A stretch of DNA of 64,000 bases, from positions 1 through 64,000 of the forward strand of contig NZ_JAGINP010000008.1 in NCBI RefSeq assembly GCF_017876155.1. The letters run 5' to 3'. This DNA is from Azospirillum rugosum (GTDB lineage: Bacteria > Pseudomonadota > Alphaproteobacteria > Azospirillales > Azospirillaceae). The stretch's first letter is position 1; the number at the start of each line of letters is the position of its first letter. This document shows, one piece after another, positions 47,664-56,816 of this stretch. Made by a program: the position numbers and the translations under genes. The notes under the pieces are model-generated. The model searched no databases. It saw only the letters and a program-made list of their open reading frames with translations, and was not told where the DNA came from.

Positions 47664-48983
47664 ATGAGGAGCCGGACGATTTCCGCGCGCGACACAACCA
47701 ACAAGAAAAACCTTCTTCTTCTGGTTCAACTGCGCTGGCTCGCCGTCGTCGGTCAGGTGGTGACGATCCTGATCGTCCATGTCCAGCTGGGGATTCCTCT
47801 GCCGCTGGGTCCCATGGCCGTGGTCATCCTGTTCCTGGTTGGGCTGAACCTCGCCAGCCTGTTCCAGCTGCGCCAGCAGGCGGTCGTCACCAACACCCAC
47901 CTGTTCCTGGAACTGCTGATCGACGTCGCGGCGCTGACCGTGCAGCTGTATCTGAGCGGCGGCGCGTCGAACCCCTTCATCTCGCTCTATCTGCTCCAGG
48001 TGACGCTGGGGGCGGTGCTGCTGGAAGCGTGGTCCACCTGGGCGCTCGTCTTCGTCGCGACCGCCTGCTTCACCTGGCTGACCGGCTCCTACCGCGCGCT
48101 GGCCCTGCCGCCGCGGCACGAGGGCGAGCTGCTCAACCTGCACATCCAGGGGATGTTCATCTGCTTCGTCCTGGCGGCGAGCCTGATCGTTCCCTTCATC
48201 ACGCGGATCACGCGGAACCTGCGCGATCGTGACGCCTATCTGGCCGACCTGCGCCAGCGGTCGATCGAGGAGGACCACATCGTCCGCATGGGCCTTCTCG
48301 CCTCCGGCGCCGCGCACGAACTGGGCACCCCGCTCGCTACCCTGTCGGTCATCGTCAGCGACTGGCGGCGCATGCCGGCGCTGGCCCGCGACCCCGACAT
48401 GGCCGAGGAGATCGAGGAGATGCAGAGCCAGATCGACCGCTGCAAGGCGATCGTCTCCGGCATCCTGATGTCGTCCGGCGAGGCGCGCGGCGAGGGCACG
48501 CTGCGCACGACGGTCGGCTGCTTCATGGACGAGCTGATCGCCGACTGGCGCGCCGGCCGTTCCCCGGCCAACCTCGACTACGACAACAGCTTCCGCGCGG
48601 AGGTCGCGATGATCTCCGACCTTGCCCTGAAGCAGGTGGTCTTCAACGTGCTCGACAACGCGCTGGAGGCGTCGCCGGACTGGGTCGGCGTCTGGGTCGG
48701 GCAGCAGGACGACAGCCTGATCATCTCCATCAACGACAAGGGTCCCGGCTTTTCCGAGGGCATGCTGGCCGAGTTCGGCAAGCCCTACCGGTCGAGCAAG
48801 GGCCGCCCCGGCGGCGGTCTCGGCCTGTTCCTGGTGGTGAACGTCGTCCGCAAGCTGGGCGGCTCCGTCGCGGCGCGCAACCGGTCCGGGGGCGGCGCGT
48901 CGGTCCAGCTGACGCTGCCGCTGGCCGCACTCTCCCCCCAGGGAGACGAGGAACCAGACGATGGACGCGACGATGGACGATAA
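47664..48983 (+). CDS. regB: Redox sensor histidine kinase of the RegB/PrrB/ActS family
   Basis: The 439-residue kinase has six hydrophobic helices in residues 20-185, including the quinone-related GGASNPFISLYLLQ motif. The H-box is GAAHELGTPLATLS, and the conserved redox Cys lies in QIDRCKAIVSGIL. The ATPase domain carries NVLDNALEASP, NDKGPGF and GGGLGLFL. In this family oxidised quinone or Cys oxidation inhibits kinase activity. It is encoded just upstream of, and overlaps by 23 nt, the RegA-like regulator gene. Confidence 0.92.
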   Translation: MRSRTISARDTTNKKNLLLLVQLRWLAVVGQVVTILIVHVQLGIPLPLGPMAVVILFLVGLNLASLFQLRQQAVVTNTHLFLELLIDVAALTVQLYLSGGASNPFISLYLLQVTLGAVLLEAWSTWALVFVATACFTWLTGSYRALALPPRHEGELLNLHIQGMFICFVLAASLIVPFITRITRNLRDRDAYLADLRQRSIEEDHIVRMGLLASGAAHELGTPLATLSVIVSDWRRMPALARDPDMAEEIEEMQSQIDRCKAIVSGILMSSGEARGEGTLRTTVGCFMDELIADWRAGRSPANLDYDNSFRAEVAMISDLALKQVVFNVLDNALEASPDWVGVWVGQQDDSLIISINDKGPGFSEGMLAEFGKPYRSSKGRPGGGLGLFLVVNVVRKLGGSVAARNRSGGGASVQLTLPLAALSPQGDEEPDDGRDDGR

Positions 48984-49506
48984 GCGCAATCTCCTGATCG
49001 TCGAGGACGACGAGAGCTTCGCCAAGGCGCTCGGCCGCTCCTTCAAGCGCCGCGACTACGACGTGCACTGGTGCACCGGGCTGGACGGCGTGCGCTCCTT
49101 CCTGGAAGAAGGCCAGCCCGGCTACGCCGTGGTTGACCTGAAGCTCGCCAACGGGTCGGGGCTGGAGTGCGTGAAGGAGCTGCACGACCACGACCCGGAC
49201 ATGAAGATCGTCGTGCTGACCGGCTTCGCGAGCATCGCCACCGCGGTGGAGGCGATCAAGCTCGGCGCCTGCCACTATCTCGCCAAGCCGTCCAACACCG
49301 ACGACATCGAGGCCGCCTTCGACCGGACGGAAGGCGACCCGTCCGTGGCCCCCTCCGCGCGCACGACCTCCCTGAAGAACCTGGAGTGGGAGCGAATCCA
49401 CGAGACGCTGGCCGACACCGGCTTCAACATCTCCGAAACCGCCCGCCGGCTGGGCATGCACCGGCGTACGCTGGCCCGCAAGCTGGAGAAGAAGCGGGTT
49501 CCATAA
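48961..49506 (+). CDS. regA: RegA/PrrA/ActR-family response regulator
   Basis: The 181-residue regulator has a receiver domain with acidic VEDDES, phospho-Asp in VVDLKLANGSG and Lys in LAKP. A Pro-containing linker and a Fis-type HTH follow (ISETARRLGMHRRTLARKLEKK), closely matching RegA proteins. It probably controls redox-dependent genes such as the adjacent oxidase. ATG at 48973 is an alternative start. Confidence 0.93.
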   Translation: MDATMDDKRNLLIVEDDESFAKALGRSFKRRDYDVHWCTGLDGVRSFLEEGQPGYAVVDLKLANGSGLECVKELHDHDPDMKIVVLTGFASIATAVEAIKLGACHYLAKPSNTDDIEAAFDRTEGDPSVAPSARTTSLKNLEWERIHETLADTGFNISETARRLGMHRRTLARKLEKKRVP

Positions 49507-49526
49507 CAGGGGCCGCCGCCGGCCGC

Positions 49527-49943
49527 TCAATACATCTCGAAGGCGCGTGACCGTTCGACGGGCACGTGCCGGTCGGCGCAGGGACCGAACGCGTGCTGGA
49601 TTGCCGCGAGCAGCGTCAGGGGGCGAATCGGCTTCAGCACGCAGCCCACCGCCGCATCGGCCCCACGCCGGGCCGCCTCGGGCGCCGCCGTCACGAACAG
49701 GACCTTCAGCCCGTGCCTCTGCTTCAGGATGCGGGCCGCCTCGGCGCCATCCGTCCCATCCTCCAGCTCCGTCTCCACCAAGGCCAGATCCGCGTGTTCG
49801 TGGCTGACGATCCGGCGCGCCTGGGCCAGGGACGAGGCGATGCCGATCACGCGGTGTCCCGAGCCTTCCAGCCACTGCCGCATGGAAAAGGCGTCGGACA
49901 GATCGCGATCAAGGATCACGATTCGAATGTGCGTCGTTTGCAT
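49527..49943 (-). CDS. Single-domain receiver protein with Asp-to-Glu phospho-site
   Basis: The 138-residue protein is a lone CheY-like receiver: acidic pair in VILDRD, Thr in LFVTAAP and Lys in CVLKPI. At the phosphoacceptor position the sequence is LALVETEL, with Glu in place of Asp. This may mimic the phosphorylated state or make the protein phosphorylation-independent. No output domain is present. It is convergent with the RegA-like gene. Confidence 0.8.
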   Translation of the reverse strand: MQTTHIRIVILDRDLSDAFSMRQWLEGSGHRVIGIASSLAQARRIVSHEHADLALVETELEDGTDGAEAARILKQRHGLKVLFVTAAPEAARRGADAAVGCVLKPIRPLTLLAAIQHAFGPCADRHVPVERSRAFEMY

Positions 49944-50388
49944 GTCATTGCTCCGCCATGTTGACAGGACCCGATGTCGATCGGCGGAAGCTCCGAAATC
50001 GCATCGGGGTAAAAATGAATGGATACAACGGACGGAACCACGATCCGGTTCCTACCGACTGGACATCAATTCAGACTTGGGCTTGTCCTTCTTGGCCCGC
50101 CATGACTCCATCTTTGGAATCAGCCGTCATCGTCCAACGAACATTGCGTTAAGTGGCAAGCCTGTGTTCGAATCCTTCATGGCTCCGCGGGCTCTGCGCA
50201 ACATGTCCGTCCGTCGCCGAAAAAGGGGGAACGTCGGTGCGTTGATGGCACATATGATCCACCAGGACACCAAGATCATCTGGCATGGAAATCGGCAATG
50301 CGGTCATAATTGTTCGCGCCATCCACCAGCGTGTTGCTCCATCGTGGGCAGAATCTGTCCGTGCCGGGTTTTTGTGGGTCTCCGAACG
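49944..50388. other. Intergenic region upstream of the Crp/Fnr regulator
   Basis: About 445 bp with lower GC and no convincing gene; short open frames lack ribosome sites and normal codon bias. It should contain the divergent promoters of the receiver protein and the Crp/Fnr regulator. I see no clear FNR box (TTGAT-N4-ATCAA). Confidence 0.45.
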
Positions 50389-51117
50389 ATGCCGTTTGTG
50401 GCGTGCGACTTGTGCCAGCTCCGCCGACGGACCTTCTTCCATCAACTATCCGATGAGGAACTGTCCTTCGTCCGCTCCATGAAGCGCGAGCAGACGACGC
50501 TCTCCCCCGACGCAGACATCCTGCACACGGGGGAGACGGGGAAGCTCTTCACCCTCTTCGCGGGCTGGGCCTACCGCTACCGCGATTTCCCCGACGGGTC
50601 CCGGCAGATCCTGGATTTCCTGCTGCCCGGCGACCTGATCGGGCTCCAGGCCGCGATCCTGCCCAAGACCCAATATGGCGTGAAGGCGCTGACCGCGGTC
50701 AGCCTGTGCGCGCTGGACGCCGACATGCTCGACCAGATGCCGGAACGGCTGCCCGACCTGACCCGCATCCTGCTGCGCTCACTGATGCAGGACCAGAGGC
50801 GCACCGACGGGCAGCTGGCCTTCCTCGGCCGCCGCACCGCGGCCCAGCGCATGGGCTATCTGCTGCTGGAGCTGTTCGACCGCCTGCAACGGGTCGGCAT
50901 GACCAGCGACAGCTGGTGCCAGTTCCCGCCGCAGCGCCGGCACCTCGCCGACGCCCTGGGCCTGTCCGGGGCGCACGTCAACCGCTCCATGGCGGACCTG
51001 CGCGACAGCGGCCTGGCGACCCTGGGGAACAACGTCCTGGTCCTGCTCGACCGCAAGCGGCTGGAAACCTTCGCCGGCTACAGCGCGGTGGACGAGGGCA
51101 ACCGCTTCATCCTGTGA
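50389..51117 (+). CDS. Crp/Fnr-family transcriptional regulator
   Basis: The 242-residue regulator has an N-terminal cyclic-nucleotide-binding-like beta barrel (residues about 15-125; GETGKLFTLFAGWAYRYRDF), a dimer helix, and a C-terminal winged helix with recognition region RRHLADALGLSGAHVNRSMADL. A CxxC pair sits at the extreme N-terminus (CDLC), but the full four-Cys pattern of FNR is not visible. GTG at 50374 or further upstream is a possible alternative start. Its 3' end overlaps the convergent receiver gene by 11 bp. Confidence 0.82.
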   Translation: MPFVACDLCQLRRRTFFHQLSDEELSFVRSMKREQTTLSPDADILHTGETGKLFTLFAGWAYRYRDFPDGSRQILDFLLPGDLIGLQAAILPKTQYGVKALTAVSLCALDADMLDQMPERLPDLTRILLRSLMQDQRRTDGQLAFLGRRTAAQRMGYLLLELFDRLQRVGMTSDSWCQFPPQRRHLADALGLSGAHVNRSMADLRDSGLATLGNNVLVLLDRKRLETFAGYSAVDEGNRFIL

Positions 51118-51484
51118 CGCCCCGCGCCTGAAAGAGCCGGGTGACGTGGCGCAGAAGCTGGGCCTCGGTGAAGGGCTTGGGCAGGAAGCCCCGCGCCCCG
51201 GCGGAGAGCGCGTCTTCGCGCATCAAGTGGCCGGAGATCACCAGGCAGGGCGCGCCCAGCGCCGAGAGCCACGCCACGAGGTCGAGGCCGCTCGACCCGT
51301 CGGCCAGATTGCCGTCGATGATGGCGCCGTCCGGCGTCCGCCGCTCCGCTTCCGCCAGCCCCTCCGCAAGTGTCCGCGCCGTACGCACCAGGGTAAATCC
51401 TGCAACCAGGAGGACAGCCCTGACGCTTTCTGAAACAACAACGTCGTCTTCGACGATCAAAACATCGAAATGACGGAAATCCAT
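51107..51484 (-). CDS. Single-domain response regulator
   Basis: The 125-residue CheY-like receiver is intact: acidic residues in VEDDVV, phospho-Asp in AIIDGNLADGSSG, Ser in LVISGH and Lys in LPKPF. It has no output domain. The MDFRHFD start is chosen after a GAGG-like site. Its location beside a Crp/Fnr gene suggests a local stress or phosphorelay role. Confidence 0.82.
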   Translation of the reverse strand: MDFRHFDVLIVEDDVVVSESVRAVLLVAGFTLVRTARTLAEGLAEAERRTPDGAIIDGNLADGSSGLDLVAWLSALGAPCLVISGHLMREDALSAGARGFLPKPFTEAQLLRHVTRLFQARGVTG

Positions 51485-51664
51485 AAGACTTTGCCTCGGA
51501 ACTTTTCGCCGTTCGTTCTGCCGGCGCATAGCAACATACGGTTCGGAAATTATCGACCTTACTTTAGACGTAAATGCAAAGCTGTTTTATGCTCGGCGAC
51601 ACAAATGAAGACGGGTGGCGCATATGTTCCAGGCGATTGCGGATGTTCGAATGCCTGGGCTCAT

Positions 51665-52645
51665 CTACGCCACGGTTGGCCCGCCGTCCCGGTGTCCGCG
51701 CCGGTAGGCCGCCGGGCTCTGCCCGATGAGCCGGCGAAAATGGTGGCGCAGCGTCTCGGGCGCGCCGAACCCGCAGGCTTCGGCGATCTGGTCGACGGTC
51801 AGCCGCCCGCCGTCCCGCCCGCGCTCCAGCAGGTCCTTGGCGAGCGCGACGCGCTCGGCGACGATCCAGTCGGTCGGGGTCAGGCCGGTGGCCTCCCGGA
51901 ACTTGCGGAAGAAGGTCCGCTCGCTCATTGCCGCCATGCGGGCCAGATCCTCCACGCGCTGCGGCTCCGTGATGCGCGCGCGCAGGTGGCCGATGACCTG
52001 GCTCAGCCGCGCGTCGCGGCTGGCGGGGACCGGCCGCTCGATCACCTGGGCCTGGGCGCCGTCGCGGTGGGCCGGCACGACGAGCCGCCGCGCGACCATG
52101 TTGCAGACCGCGGCGCCATGGTCCCGCCGGACGAGATGCAGCATCATGTCGAGCCCCGCCGCGGATCCCGCCGACGTGATCACGTCGCCCTCGTCCACAT
52201 ACAGAACGTCGGATTCGACCCGGACGCCCGGGTGCATCGCTTGCAGCCGGTCGGTGTAGCGCCAGTGGGTGGTCGCGCGCCGCCCGTCGAGCAGCCCGGC
52301 CGCCGCCAGCACGAACACGCCGGAGCAGATCGACGCCACGCGGGCTCCGCGCGCGTGGGCGCGCCGCAGCGCCTCGACCAGCGGTTGCGGAACGGGGGCG
52401 TCCATGCCGCGCCAGCCCGGCACGATGATGGTGCCGGCGCGGTCCAGCGTGTCGAGCCCGTGCGGCGGCGTGACCATGACCCCCGCCGTGGAGCGCAGCG
52501 GCCCCTCCTCCACCCCGCAGACCGCGAAATCGTACCAGTCCACCGGCAGCTCCGGCCGCGCGAGGCCGAACACCTCCACCGCACAGCCGAACTCGAAGGT
52601 GCACAGCCCGTCGTAGGCGAGCGCCGCCACGAGATGATCCTTCAC
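51665..52645 (-). CDS. GlxA-family AraC-type regulator (DJ-1/PfpI-like plus HTH)
   Basis: The 326-residue regulator has residues about 1-180 as a DJ-1/PfpI-like domain (ASICSGVFVLAAAGLLDGRRATTHW nucleophile-elbow region; Cys present), then a double-HTH AraC domain (ARITEPQRVEDLARMAAMSERTFFRKF split across two helices, GLTPTDWI, IAEACGFGAPETLRHHFRR). The GTG start has GGAGG upstream. It is divergent from the rhodanese gene, a common GlxA pairing, and probably controls it. Confidence 0.88.
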   Translation of the reverse strand: MKDHLVAALAYDGLCTFEFGCAVEVFGLARPELPVDWYDFAVCGVEEGPLRSTAGVMVTPPHGLDTLDRAGTIIVPGWRGMDAPVPQPLVEALRRAHARGARVASICSGVFVLAAAGLLDGRRATTHWRYTDRLQAMHPGVRVESDVLYVDEGDVITSAGSAAGLDMMLHLVRRDHGAAVCNMVARRLVVPAHRDGAQAQVIERPVPASRDARLSQVIGHLRARITEPQRVEDLARMAAMSERTFFRKFREATGLTPTDWIVAERVALAKDLLERGRDGGRLTVDQIAEACGFGAPETLRHHFRRLIGQSPAAYRRGHRDGGPTVA

Positions 52646-52816
52646 ACCGCACCTCCACGCCTGGAAACGGCAGCATCCTGCCAATCTCCGGACGCCCGGT
52701 CCACCGCGGCCGCTCGAATTGGCGGAATCCTGCCGGTGGATGTCCGGCCAGCCCCTTACGTCCTCCGCGCCGTTGCGGCGAAATCGCGATCGAGCCCCAT
52801 CACCCGGAGAACCGCC

Positions 52817-53269
52817 ATGAGCAACGCCGTCACCGCCGTGCCCGCCGCCCCCTCGGCCGAGGCCGTCGCGCATTTCGAGGCCCAGTTCCGCTTCGAAACC
52901 GACTGCTGGGACACCCACGACGCTCTGGCGTCGAAAGAACCCGGATTCGTGCTGCTGGACGTGCGCAGTCCGGCCCTGTTCGCCGCGGGGCACATCCGGG
53001 GCGCCGTCAACCTTCCCCACGGCAAGATCACCGCATCCCGCATGGCGGACTGGCCGGCGGACACGCTGTTCGTCACCTACTGCGCCGGCCCGCACTGCAA
53101 CGGGGCAGCCCGCGGCGCCCTGCGCCTCGCCAAGCTCGGCCGGCCGGTGAAGGTCATGGCCGGCGGCATTACCGGCTGGCTGGACGAGGGCTTCGACCTC
53201 GTCCGGGAGGAGGACCGCGACGGAATCCAGGAACCCGCGGGATCGGGCGGGGTTCTGACCTGCAAGTAA
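52817..53269 (+). CDS. Rhodanese-like sulfurtransferase
   Basis: The 150-residue single-domain rhodanese has LLDVRSPALFAAGHIRGAVN, the active-site region YCAGPHCNGAARGA and GGITGW. The likely catalytic Cys is in PHCNGA. It lies 34 bp before selA and could be co-transcribed with it; rhodaneses can carry perselenide in vitro, so a selenium link is possible but inferred from position only. Confidence 0.85.
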   Translation: MSNAVTAVPAAPSAEAVAHFEAQFRFETDCWDTHDALASKEPGFVLLDVRSPALFAAGHIRGAVNLPHGKITASRMADWPADTLFVTYCAGPHCNGAARGALRLAKLGRPVKVMAGGITGWLDEGFDLVREEDRDGIQEPAGSGGVLTCK

Positions 53270-53302
53270 TCACAGGCAGGTGATCACCCATGGAGTGCGC
53301 CG

Positions 53303-54709
53303 GTGCGGGACACGGCCAGCCCTGATGCCTCGCCCCTGCGGCTCCTGCCCCAGGTGCAGCGGCTGATGGACAGCGCGGAGGCGGCAACGCTCGTGGCCGC
53401 CCATGGCCGCGCGCCCGTGCTGAAGGCCGTGCGGGACCGGCTGGACGACCTGCGCACCCGGCTGCGCGCGGGGGAGGCAGACGCGACCGCGGCCGCCCCG
53501 GCGGCGATCCTGGCCGCGGTGGCGGAGCGTCTGCATGGTGAGGCGGCCCCGCGCCTGCGCCGCGTCATCAACGCGACCGGCATCGTCCTGCACACAAACC
53601 TCGGCCGCGCGCCGCTGGCCGCGGAGGCCGTGGCCGCAGTGTCGGAGGCAGCCACCGGCTACCTGAACCTGGAATACGACCTGGAGGAGGGCCGGCGCGG
53701 CTCCCGCACCCAGGGCGTCACCGGCCTGCTGTGCGAATTGACGGGGGCGGAGGCGGCGCTGGTGGTGAACAACAACGCCGCCGCCGTCCTGCTCGTCCTC
53801 GCCGCCCTGGCCGTGCCGGGCGAAGCGGTGGTTTCGCGCGGGGAACTGGTGGAGATCGGCGGGTCCTTCCGGGTTCCGGACGTCGTGGCGCAGAGCGGCG
53901 CCCGGCTGGTGGAGGTCGGCACCACCAACAAGACGCGGATTTCCGACTACGCCCGCGCCGTCGGCCCGGACACCCGCGTCCTGATGAAGGTCCACCCCAG
54001 CAACTACCGCATCCAGGGCTTCACCGCGGCGCCGGAGCGGTCCGAACTGGCCGCCCTCGCCCGCGCCCACGGGCTGGTCGCGCTGGAGGATCTGGGCAGC
54101 GGCAGCCTGATCGACCTGCGCAGCCTCGGCCTGCCGCAGGAGCCCACGGTGCAGGACAGCCTCGCCGCCGGCATGGATCTGGTGACCTGCAGCGGCGACA
54201 AGCTGCTGGGCGGCCCGCAGGCCGGCCTGATCCTGGGGCGGGCGGACCTCGTGGCGCGCCTGAAGGCGCACCCGCTGATGCGCGCCCTGCGCGTCGACCG
54301 CATGACCCTGGCGGCGCTGGAAGCGACGCTGAAACTCTACCGGGATCCGGAACGCGCGGTGGCCCGCATCCCCGCGCTCGCCATGCTGGCCGCCCCGGTG
54401 GCGGTGCTGGAGGACCGCGCCCAACGCCTCCGTGCGCTGCTGGCCGGCCTGCCGGGGCTGGGGGCGGAGGTGCAGTCCGGCACCGGCTTCGTCGGCGGCG
54501 GCTCCCTGCCGGGGGTCGAGCTGCCGACGCGTGTCGTCGCGCTGAACACGCCGACCATCGAATCCGGCGACCTCGCCCGCCGCCTGCGCCGCCATCGGCC
54601 GGCCGTGGTGGGGCGCGTCAAGGACGGTCGCCTTCTGCTCGACCTGCGGACGGTGGCGGACTCCGAACTGCCGGAGATCGCCGCCGCCTGCCGCGCGGTG
54701 CTGGCATGA
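53303..54709 (+). CDS. selA: L-seryl-tRNA(Sec) selenium transferase
   Basis: The 468-residue PLP enzyme converts Ser-tRNA(Sec) to Sec-tRNA(Sec) with selenophosphate. Hallmarks are INATGIVLHTNLGRAPL, VNNNAAAVLLVL, and the PLP lysine in TCSGDKLLGGPQAG. The GTG start is chosen; upstream ATG frames do not match. Its stop overlaps the selB start (ATGA), and selC follows. Confidence 0.95.
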   Translation: MRDTASPDASPLRLLPQVQRLMDSAEAATLVAAHGRAPVLKAVRDRLDDLRTRLRAGEADATAAAPAAILAAVAERLHGEAAPRLRRVINATGIVLHTNLGRAPLAAEAVAAVSEAATGYLNLEYDLEEGRRGSRTQGVTGLLCELTGAEAALVVNNNAAAVLLVLAALAVPGEAVVSRGELVEIGGSFRVPDVVAQSGARLVEVGTTNKTRISDYARAVGPDTRVLMKVHPSNYRIQGFTAAPERSELAALARAHGLVALEDLGSGSLIDLRSLGLPQEPTVQDSLAAGMDLVTCSGDKLLGGPQAGLILGRADLVARLKAHPLMRALRVDRMTLAALEATLKLYRDPERAVARIPALAMLAAPVAVLEDRAQRLRALLAGLPGLGAEVQSGTGFVGGGSLPGVELPTRVVALNTPTIESGDLARRLRRHRPAVVGRVKDGRLLLDLRTVADSELPEIAAACRAVLA

Positions 54710-56664
54710 ACAGGACGGCCGTTGTGGGCGTGATCGGCCATGTGGACCACGGCAAGACCGCCCTGGTCGGCGCGCTGACCGGCATGGACACGGATCGTCT
54801 GGCGGAGGAGAAGCGCCGCGGCATCTCCATCGCGCTCGGATTCGCCCACCGCGCGGTGCCCGGCGGCACGCTCGCCTTCGTGGACATGCCGGGGCACGAG
54901 CGCTTCGTCCGCACCATGGTCGCCGGGGCCACCGGCATCGACGCGGTCCTGCTGGTCGTCGCCGCCAACGAAGGTGTCAAGCCGCAGACCGTCGAGCATC
55001 TGGACATCGCCCGCCTGATCGGCGTGACGCGCGGCGTGGTCGCCATCAGCAAATGCGACCTCGTGCCCCCGGACGACGCCCGGCGGACGGCCGAAGCGGT
55101 GGGGCAGCGGCTGGCCGGAACCCCGCTGGCCGCGGCGCCCGTGGTCTTCACCTCCACCGCCACCGGCCAGGGGCTGGACGATCTCGCCCGCGCCCTGGCC
55201 GGGCTGCTCGACGCCGACGCCCCTCCCCCACCGTCCCCCGCCTTCTACCTGCCCGTCGACCGGGCCTTCGCGGTGCCCGGCTTCGGCCCGGTGGTGACCG
55301 GCACGCTGCGCCGCGGGTCACTCAGCGTGGGCGATGCGGTGACCTTGTGGCCGAGCGGAACCGAGGCGCGCGTGCGCGGGCTGCATCGCCATGGCACGCC
55401 GGTGGAGTGGGCGGGACCGGGCAGCCGTGTGGCCGTGAACCTGCGGGGTGTGGAGTTGGACGACCTCGGCCCCGGCTGCGCCCTGGCGACACCGGGCGTC
55501 CTGGAGCCCGCGCGCTGGCTGGATGTGCATCTGGAATTGCTACCCGGCGCCGACCGGTCCTTGGAGACCGGCGTCACGGCGCAGCTGCTGTTCGGCACGA
55601 CGGACGTGCCGGCCCGCCTCCGCCTGCTCGACCGCGACCGGCTGGAACCGGGCGAGACGGCACCGGCACAACTGCACACCGCGGCCCCGGTGACGGTCCC
55701 GGCGGGCGAGCCCTTCATCCTGCGCAGCGGGTCCCCGGCGCGGACCGTGGGGGGCGGGCGCATTCTCGACCCGGCCTCCGCGCGGCGGCGCCGGTTCGAC
55801 CCGGCCGTGAGCCGCCCTCTCGCCGCCCTGGCCGAGGGGCGCCTGCACGACGCGGTCGCGGCGCGGCTGGCCGAGGCGGGGGTGCGCGGCCTGAAAATCG
55901 GCGATATGGCCCGGCTTCTCGGCACCACGGCCAACCATGTGGACCCCACCGCCTGGGGGGCGGAACGCCTGCCGCCTGACATGCTTCTTGCGGCGACGGC
56001 TTTCCGCGATCTCAAGACCGCCCTGTTGACGGCCGTGCGCGAGTTCCAGGCGGCCCGCCCCACGGAACGCGGCGCTTCCCCCGACCAATTGAAGAACGCA
56101 CTGCCGCCGGAGTTGCCGGAACCGCTGTTCGCGGCGCTTCTGGACCGGCTCGTGACGGAGGGGACGCTGGTCCGCGACGCCGGCCGGCTGCGCCGACGCG
56201 ACCTGGAGGCCTCGTCCCTGCTCTCCTCCACCGACCGCGCCGTGCTGGCAACCGTCGAGGCGGCCTTCCGCGAGGGTGGCCTGTCGCCGCCGGACGTGGC
56301 CGCGGTCGCCGGCCGCGACCAGCGCCGGCACAAGGCCCTGCATTACCTCGCGCGCGCCGGCATCCTGGTACGCACGCTCGACCGCGTGCAGAAGCGCGAG
56401 ATCGTCTTCCACCGCGACGCCGTCGCGGACGCCGCCACCCGTGTCACCGACGCGCTGCTCGGCGCGCCGGAAGGCCTGACCACGGGCGATCTCGGCCGCC
56501 TGCTCGGCACCTCCCGCAAGTTCGCGGTTCCCTTGCTGGAGCATCTGGACGGGCTTGGCCTGTCGCGGCGCATGGGCGACCGCCGCGTGGCCGCCGCCCC
56601 GCCGCCCCGAAAGGACAATGGCGCTGCGGCCATGGCGGCGCCATCTCAGGACCGGAGGCGATAA
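54706..56664 (+). CDS. selB: Selenocysteine-specific elongation factor
   Basis: This 652-residue GTPase delivers Sec-tRNA to UGA codons marked by a SECIS element. G-domain motifs are GHVDHGKT, DMPGHE and SKCD; EF-Tu-like domains 2-3 follow; the C-terminal winged helices (about 430-650) that bind SECIS RNA include LGTTANHVD and LGTSRKFAVPLLEHLD. The last three codons and the TAA stop overlap the tRNA-Sec acceptor stem by 11 nt, so RNase P cleavage for the tRNA would remove the stop codon from the transcript. Confidence 0.95.
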   Translation: MNRTAVVGVIGHVDHGKTALVGALTGMDTDRLAEEKRRGISIALGFAHRAVPGGTLAFVDMPGHERFVRTMVAGATGIDAVLLVVAANEGVKPQTVEHLDIARLIGVTRGVVAISKCDLVPPDDARRTAEAVGQRLAGTPLAAAPVVFTSTATGQGLDDLARALAGLLDADAPPPPSPAFYLPVDRAFAVPGFGPVVTGTLRRGSLSVGDAVTLWPSGTEARVRGLHRHGTPVEWAGPGSRVAVNLRGVELDDLGPGCALATPGVLEPARWLDVHLELLPGADRSLETGVTAQLLFGTTDVPARLRLLDRDRLEPGETAPAQLHTAAPVTVPAGEPFILRSGSPARTVGGGRILDPASARRRRFDPAVSRPLAALAEGRLHDAVAARLAEAGVRGLKIGDMARLLGTTANHVDPTAWGAERLPPDMLLAATAFRDLKTALLTAVREFQAARPTERGASPDQLKNALPPELPEPLFAALLDRLVTEGTLVRDAGRLRRRDLEASSLLSSTDRAVLATVEAAFREGGLSPPDVAAVAGRDQRRHKALHYLARAGILVRTLDRVQKREIVFHRDAVADAATRVTDALLGAPEGLTTGDLGRLLGTSRKFAVPLLEHLDGLGLSRRMGDRRVAAAPPPRKDNGAAAMAAPSQDRRR

Positions 56665-56746
56665 GGGTCTGGTGGCCCTCGCGATCTTCAAAATCGACGG
56701 TTCGCCAAAAGCGAACGGTGGGTTCGATTCCCATCCGCCTCCGCCA
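56654..56746 (+). tRNA. selC: tRNA-Sec (anticodon UCA)
   Basis: The cloverleaf is clear: acceptor GGAGGCG paired with CGCCTCC, discriminator G and encoded CCA. The anticodon loop is CTTCAAA in a CGAT/ATCG stem, the long variable arm TTCGC-CAAAA-GCGAA, and the T-arm GTGGG-TTCGATT-CCCAT. UCA reads UGA. The eighth acceptor pair looks weak (A with C), to be modelled. Its 5' end overlaps selB. Confidence 0.93.
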
Positions 56747-56816
56747 GCCTTTTCCGCGCCGAACGCCGCGCAATCCGGTTGAGGGTCTTTGAGCCCAGCC
56801 CGCCGGAGACTCCCCC

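Noticed and set aside
50389..51117. Calling the Crp/Fnr protein FNR/FixK
   Set aside because: Only one N-terminal CxxC is visible, not the full cluster set, and no FNR-type site was found nearby.
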